NCBI GenBank assembly: GCA_947455205.1
Contig: CANGNF010000014.1
Span: forward strand, 1-64,000
Direction: 5' to 3'
DNA from: Acetobacteraceae bacterium
Lineage (GTDB): Bacteria; Pseudomonadota; Alphaproteobacteria; Acetobacterales; Acetobacteraceae
Length of the DNA: 64,000 nt
The notes below the pieces were generated by a model, which made no database searches, had not been told where the DNA came from, and saw nothing but the letters and a program-made list of their open reading frames with translations. The translations under genes were made by a program, and so were the position numbers. Of the stretch, positions 59,426 to 64,000 are shown in pieces. Position 1 is the stretch's first letter, and every line of letters starts with the position of its first letter.

Positions 59426-59496
59426 GAAGACGCCGGCCGCCGCTTGATTGTGCGGGCGCGGGGTGCATGCTGGCGCGAACCTGGAGTTGACCCCGC

Positions 59497-60462
59497 ATGA
59501 CCCGTCGCCTCGTCCTTGCCGCCGCACAGCTCGGCCCGATCCAGAAGGCCGAGGGGCGCGACGTGGCCGTGGCGCGCATGGTGCGGCTGATGGAAACCGC
59601 CGCGCGCCGGGGTGCCGAGGTGGTGGTCTTCCCCGAACTGGCGCTGACGACGTTCTTTCCGCGCTGGTATGAGGAAGACCTCTCCCACGCCGACCATTGG
59701 TACGAGCACGCACTGCCGTCCAACGAGACGGCGCCGCTGTGGGCGGCCGCCAGGAAGCACGGCATCGGCTTCCACCTGGGCTATGCCGAGAAGACGCCGG
59801 ACGGGCACCGCTACAACACCGCTGTGTATGTGCACCCGAATGGCGAGACCGTGCTGAAGTACCGGAAGGTGCACCTGCCCGGGCACAAGGAGTTCGACCC
59901 GGTGCGCAAGGTGCAGCACCTGGAGAAGCGGTATTTCGAGCCGGGCGACCTGGGCTTCCCCGTGGTGCGGGCGCCGGTTGGTGGCGCCGGGCCGGTCAAC
60001 CTCGGTATCCTCATCTGCAATGACCGGCGCTGGCCGGAAGCCTGGCGCGTGCTGGGGCTGCAGCAGGTGGAGCTGGTGATGTGCGGCTACAACACGCCCA
60101 GCCTGAACGCGGAGAACCGCGGTTTCGAGGCGCATCACCTGCGGGTGGCGCACAGCCACCTGGCCATTCAGGCCGGGTGCTACCAGAACAGCTGCTTCGC
60201 CGCCGGCGTGGCCAAGGCGGGGACCGAGGACGGGCACGAGCTGTTCGGCCATTCCATCATCGTCAACCCGCAGGGCGAGATCATGGCCCAGGCGACCAGT
60301 TGGGATGACGAGCTGATCATCGCCGATTGCGACCTGGACATGTGCGAGCTGGGGCGGACCACGATCTTCGACTTCGCCCGGCATCGGCGGGTGGAGCACT
60401 ACACCCGGATCGTGGAGCAGACCGGCAGCGTGGCGCCGGCGGCGTGGGCGCCGAAGGGGTAG
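59497..60462 (+). CDS. N-carbamoyl-D-amino-acid hydrolase-like nitrilase, paralogue 2
   Basis: VVFPELALTTFFPRWYEEDLSHADHWYE; KYRKVHLPGHKEF; LICNDRRWPEAWRVLGLQ. Confidence 0.94.
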   Translation: MTRRLVLAAAQLGPIQKAEGRDVAVARMVRLMETAARRGAEVVVFPELALTTFFPRWYEEDLSHADHWYEHALPSNETAPLWAAARKHGIGFHLGYAEKTPDGHRYNTAVYVHPNGETVLKYRKVHLPGHKEFDPVRKVQHLEKRYFEPGDLGFPVVRAPVGGAGPVNLGILICNDRRWPEAWRVLGLQQVELVMCGYNTPSLNAENRGFEAHHLRVAHSHLAIQAGCYQNSCFAAGVAKAGTEDGHELFGHSIIVNPQGEIMAQATSWDDELIIADCDLDMCELGRTTIFDFARHRRVEHYTRIVEQTGSVAPAAWAPKG

Positions 60463-60582
60463 CGCCGGCACCATGCCCGGGATGTGATCCGGCAAGCCGG
60501 ATTGGGCGTGCCGCGACTTGCGGCGGCGCAAGGCGTTGCAGCCTCGGCGGGCGCATGGTTGGCGCCCATGGAGGATGCCCCG

Positions 60583-60885
60583 ATGCGCTATGCCGTTGCC
60601 GTGCTTCTGCTGCTGGTCGCCGCGCCCGCCGGGGCGCAGGCCCCTACCCCCGGCGCCGCGATCGGCGCCGAGAACCGGCTGAACCGCGCGTTGGAGCAGG
60701 ACCGCCAGCGCGACCAGGCGCGCGACCTGCGCGGACCGATCCCGGAAGGGCCTTCCAGCACGCGGGCGATGGAGGATGACCGCCGGTCCCTCGGGCCGAG
60801 CGTCGGGCGGCCGGAGGTCGGCGGGCGGCTGGAACCCGGCGGGGAGCGCGGCGCGCTGACCGGCGGGATGAACCCGCAGCGGTAG
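60583..60885 (+). CDS. Secreted hypothetical protein
   Basis: Signal peptide MRYAVAVLLLLVAAPAGAQ; charged 80-aa remainder. Confidence 0.6.
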   Translation: MRYAVAVLLLLVAAPAGAQAPTPGAAIGAENRLNRALEQDRQRDQARDLRGPIPEGPSSTRAMEDDRRSLGPSVGRPEVGGRLEPGGERGALTGGMNPQR

Positions 60886-60924
60886 CGGCCGGGTCGAGCC
60901 GCCGGCGCGGGCCGGACGCTGGCC

Positions 60925-61140
60925 TCAGCCGCCGGCGTCGCGGCCCATGCGGCCCAGCGCGGCGCCGATATGGCCCAGCATGGTCGGGTCCGCCACGGCG
61001 CGGGACAGCGCGGCTTCCATCAGCCGGGCGGATTCCTCATAGGCCACCGGCGCCAGGTCGCGGGGCGGCACGCTGCCGCGCGGCTTGCCGGTATGGGCCA
61101 GCAGGCCCAGCGCGGTGGGCAGGTGGGCGTCGTGCTTCAT
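60925..61140 (-). CDS. Small hypothetical protein downstream of the racemase
   Basis: MKHDAHLPTALGLLAHTGKPRGSVPPRDLAPVAYEESARLMEAALSRAVADPTMLGHIGAALGRMGRDAGG. Confidence 0.55.
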   Translation of the reverse strand: MKHDAHLPTALGLLAHTGKPRGSVPPRDLAPVAYEESARLMEAALSRAVADPTMLGHIGAALGRMGRDAGG

Positions 61141-61142
61141 GG

Positions 61143-61817
61143 TCAGGCTACCTGTTGCATGGCGGCGGGGGCGCGGCCGGCCACGGCCAGCAATGCTGCA
61201 AGTCCGGCAGCCTGGCAGGGTTCGATGACAGGTATGCCAGCGGCGTCCTCGGCCGCGGCGGCGTGGCTGGCCAGGCCGGTGCAGCCCAGCACGATCGCCT
61301 CGGCGCCCTCGGCGGCCAGCTCGCGCGCCGCCTGCTGGATCCGGGCGCGCGGGGCCTGCGGGTCGGTCAGGGTTTCCATCGGCAGGTTCAGCGGGATGAA
61401 GCCGGCCAGCCGTGCCTCCAGCCCCATGGCCTGCAGCACCCGGCGCTGGCGCGGGCGGCTGGTTTCCATGAAGCCGATCATGCCGAAGCGTTCCCCGCGG
61501 GTCAGCGCCGCCGCCACGGCGCAGCGCAGCATGCCCAGCACCGGCTTGGTCGTCGCCATGCGGACGGCTTCCAGCCCCGGGTCGCTGACGCAGCCGATGA
61601 CGTAGCAGGCGGCGTCCTCGCGCTCCACCATGCGGGCCAGGGGTTCGGCCACGCTGTACCAGTCCCGCCAGGTGGCGATGGCCGGCGGCCCGCCCGGCAG
61701 CGACACGACCTCGAACGGAGCGAGGTGCGGCGCGTTGAAGGGAGCCATGGCGGCGGCCATGCCGCGCGTGCAGTTGACGGAGCTGTTCGGGTTGATGACA
61801 AGGATGCGGTTGCTCAT
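61143..61817 (-). CDS. Asp/Glu/hydantoin racemase family protein
   Basis: MSNRILVINPNSSVNCTRGM; AIVLGCTGLASHAAAAEDAAGIPVIEPCQAA. Confidence 0.93.
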   Translation of the reverse strand: MSNRILVINPNSSVNCTRGMAAAMAPFNAPHLAPFEVVSLPGGPPAIATWRDWYSVAEPLARMVEREDAACYVIGCVSDPGLEAVRMATTKPVLGMLRCAVAAALTRGERFGMIGFMETSRPRQRRVLQAMGLEARLAGFIPLNLPMETLTDPQAPRARIQQAARELAAEGAEAIVLGCTGLASHAAAAEDAAGIPVIEPCQAAGLAALLAVAGRAPAAMQQVA

Positions 61818-62002
61818 GCGGCCAAGCCTTGCGCGAGAAGGGCTTGTGGCGCAAGTCCCGGGCAGCGCAGGCGGCGATCTGCGCAATAGTTGATCGCAGG
61901 CCTTGAAGCCTTGCCACCTTCCGCGCCATATTGCGTTGCACAATAAGCGCCCGCGCCGCACGCCCGATCCGGCGGCCTCCAGGCCCTGAGGAGTATTGCG
62001 CC

Positions 62003-62446
62003 GTGCGCTGGGAACCGAACCGTGAAGCCGCCCCGCTGCCCTGGGCCGCGCCGTCCTACGGCGCCGGGCTGGGCCGTGGCCTGGCCAACCATTGCCCCTG
62101 CTGCGGCCAGGGCACCGTGTTCAAGCCGGGGCTGCGGAACTGGCTGAAGGTGGTGGACAAGTGCGAGCACTGCCGCGCGCCGCTGGGCGAGTTGCGGGCC
62201 GATGACGCGCCGCCCTACTTCACCATCCTGCTGACCGGTCACCTGCTGGTGCCCTTCATCTTCATGGTCGAGCGCGCCTACGAGCCGCCGATGTGGCTGC
62301 ACATGGTGGTGTGGCTGCCGCTGTTCACCCTTGCCTGCATCCTGCTGCTGCGGCCGATCAAGGGCGCCGTGGTGGGCTGGATGTGCGCGCTGGGCTTCGA
62401 GAGCGAGCCGGAGGCGCCGGCGCCGGCGCGACCCACCGATGCCTGA
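62003..62446 (+). CDS. DUF983-family protein
   Basis: GLGRGLANHCPCCGQGTVFKPGLRNWLKVVDKCEHCRAPLGELRADDAPPYFTILLTGHLLVP (two CxxC). Confidence 0.9.
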   Translation: MRWEPNREAAPLPWAAPSYGAGLGRGLANHCPCCGQGTVFKPGLRNWLKVVDKCEHCRAPLGELRADDAPPYFTILLTGHLLVPFIFMVERAYEPPMWLHMVVWLPLFTLACILLLRPIKGAVVGWMCALGFESEPEAPAPARPTDA

Positions 62447-62942
62447 CGTGGCCAGCCAGCGGGTGCCGCCTCCGCCCACGGCGCGGCTGGTGCGGCTGGA
62501 ACTGCCGGACGCCTCGCCGCTGCCCTCCCCCTATGCCGAGGCGGACCGACGCCAGGCGGTGAGCGACCTGCTGGCGCGCAACGTCTTCGCCCCCGCCGGG
62601 CTGCCGCCAGGCCCCTACGCGCTGCACCTGGCGGTGCGCGACGGTCGGCTGCTGTTCGACATCCGCGACGCCGAGGACGCGCCGCTGCATGCGCTGGTGC
62701 TGGCGCTGGGGCCGTTCCGCCGGCTGATCAAGGACTACCACCTGGTGGTGGAGAGCCATGAGCAGGTGGTGGCCGAGGGCGGCCACGAGGCGCGCATCCA
62801 GGCGATCGACATGGGCCGGCGCGGCCTGCACAACGAGGGCGCGGAGCTGCTGGTGGCGCGGCTGGCGGGGCGCGTGGAGCTGGATTTCGAGACGGCGCGG
62901 CGGTTGTTTACGCTGGTGTGCGCGCTGCATCAGCGGATCTAG
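62439..62942 (+). CDS. UPF0262 family protein
   Basis: ERRQAVSDLLARN-like motif (ADRRQAVSDLLARNVFAP); FRRLIKDYHLVVESHEQVVAEGGHEARIQAIDMGRRGLHNEGAELL. Confidence 0.88.
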   Translation: MPDVASQRVPPPPTARLVRLELPDASPLPSPYAEADRRQAVSDLLARNVFAPAGLPPGPYALHLAVRDGRLLFDIRDAEDAPLHALVLALGPFRRLIKDYHLVVESHEQVVAEGGHEARIQAIDMGRRGLHNEGAELLVARLAGRVELDFETARRLFTLVCALHQRI

Positions 62943-62963
62943 GGCGCGCGGGTCCGCCCTGGC

Positions 62964-64000
62964 TCAGGGCAGGTCGCGGGCCAGGCGCAGGCCGGCGTCG
63001 TGCCCGCGGAGATCCGGCGGGACGCCCCAGCGAAAGGCAACGCGCAGCTCGCGCGGGTCGTCGTCCCAGCTGCCGCCGCGCTGCAGGCCGTCGCAGCCCG
63101 GCGTTGCCGGGCGGGGGCTGCCATCGGCCGGGGTGCCGTCCAGGCTCTCGGTATAGCAATCCGCCACCCATTGCCGGGCATTGCCGCCCATGTCGTGCAG
63201 GTTGAAGCCGTTGGGTGGGAAGTGGCCGACCGGGTTTGTGCGGGCGAAGCCGTCCGTGCAGGGGGCGACGGCGGCCGTGGCGCCGGGGTGGCTGGCCTGG
63301 TCGGCGCCATTGGCGCTGGCGCATTGCCGGGCGGCGTCGCTGCCCCACCACCAGGCCGAGGTCCCGCCGGCGCGGGCGGCGTATTCCCATTCGGCCTCGG
63401 TGGGCAGGCGGTAGCGCTGGCCGCTGCGGGCGGAAACCCAGGCGGCGTAGTCGAGCGCGTCCTGCCGGTTGACGCAGACCACGGGGTCCTGGTCGGTCTG
63501 CGGAAAGCCGCGGTTGCGCCAGCTGGCGCCGCGCCGGTCCACCACCTCGCCATTGACCAGGATGCTGCAGCTGGGCGGGTCCGGCCGGGCGGTGGCGGTG
63601 ACGAAGGCGCGCCACTCGCCGACGGTGACCGGGTAGCGGCCGAGCGCAAAGCGGCGGGCGATGGTGATGGCCTGCTGCGGTCCCTCATCCGGGTCGCGCT
63701 CGGGCTCGGTGGCCGGGGAGCCCATGGTGAAGCGGCCGGGCGGGATCACCACCAGCTCGGGGCAGTCCGCGCAGTCGCGGAAGACCGATCCGGGGGCGCC
63801 GGCCGCGAGGCTGGGGGCCGGCTTCGGCATCGGTTGGGACGCCGGGGCGCCGCTGGGCTGGGCGGGCGGGGCCGGGAGGGGCGGGATGACCCAGGCGCTG
63901 AGGGGCGCCGGCGCGCCGCGGGGCGGCAGCGGTTGGGGCGGCGGGGCCGGGCGCTGCGGAATGACCCAGGCGCCGCTGGGCGTGGGGGCCGGGCCGGGTG
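62964..64000 (-). CDS. Formylglycine-generating enzyme/SUMF1-family protein with Pro-rich N-terminal region; 5' end beyond the window
   Basis: VVIPPGRFTMGSP...RLPTEAEWEYAARAGGTSAWWWG...GFNLHDMGGNARQWVADCY...LQRGGSWDDDP; frame stays open to 64000. Confidence 0.88.
   Translation of the reverse strand, partial: PGPAPTPSGAWVIPQRPAPPPQPLPPRGAPAPLSAWVIPPLPAPPAQPSGAPASQPMPKPAPSLAAGAPGSVFRDCADCPELVVIPPGRFTMGSPATEPERDPDEGPQQAITIARRFALGRYPVTVGEWRAFVTATARPDPPSCSILVNGEVVDRRGASWRNRGFPQTDQDPVVCVNRQDALDYAAWVSARSGQRYRLPTEAEWEYAARAGGTSAWWWGSDAARQCASANGADQASHPGATAAVAPCTDGFARTNPVGHFPPNGFNLHDMGGNARQWVADCYTESLDGTPADGSPRPATPGCDGLQRGGSWDDDPRELRVAFRWGVPPDLRGHDAGLRLARDLP

Overview
64-kb window of a very GC-rich chromosome, most likely an alphaproteobacterium of the Acetobacteraceae/Roseomonas type (inferred from gene content; no rRNA present). 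The left end is a nested mobile-element scar. An intact IS21-family element (istA/istB) sits inside an IS630-family transposase gene, with a readable 5-bp target duplication (GAACG), next to a frameshifted HAD phosphatase pseudogene and a second IS630 remnant. The rest is mainly metabolic and transport genes: TolC/RND adaptor, an ABC importer, M23 peptidase + bactofilin, Pss/Psd, GlpD, Rieske oxygenase + glutamine-synthetase-like enzyme, GSTs, DksA, a flagellar FliX/FlgI/FlgJ block, IlvD, an OtnK/OtnC acid-sugar module, PrpC/PrpD, and a hydantoin-utilisation cluster with two N-carbamoylase paralogues and a racemase. Best candidate for an undescribed system: the tightly packed operon at 38070-43591. 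It encodes two half-size paralogous membrane proteins, a RibD-type reductase, a zinc-ADH-like dehydrogenase, a PTPS/QueD-like protein lacking the canonical catalytic residues, a GT4 glycosyltransferase and a methyltransferase. Second candidate: an AT-rich island at about 34980-36030 carrying a 5'-nucleotidase (HAD) gene beside a transposase-like ORF. No tRNA, rRNA or CRISPR array was recognised. All product calls come from reading translated motifs; no database search was run.
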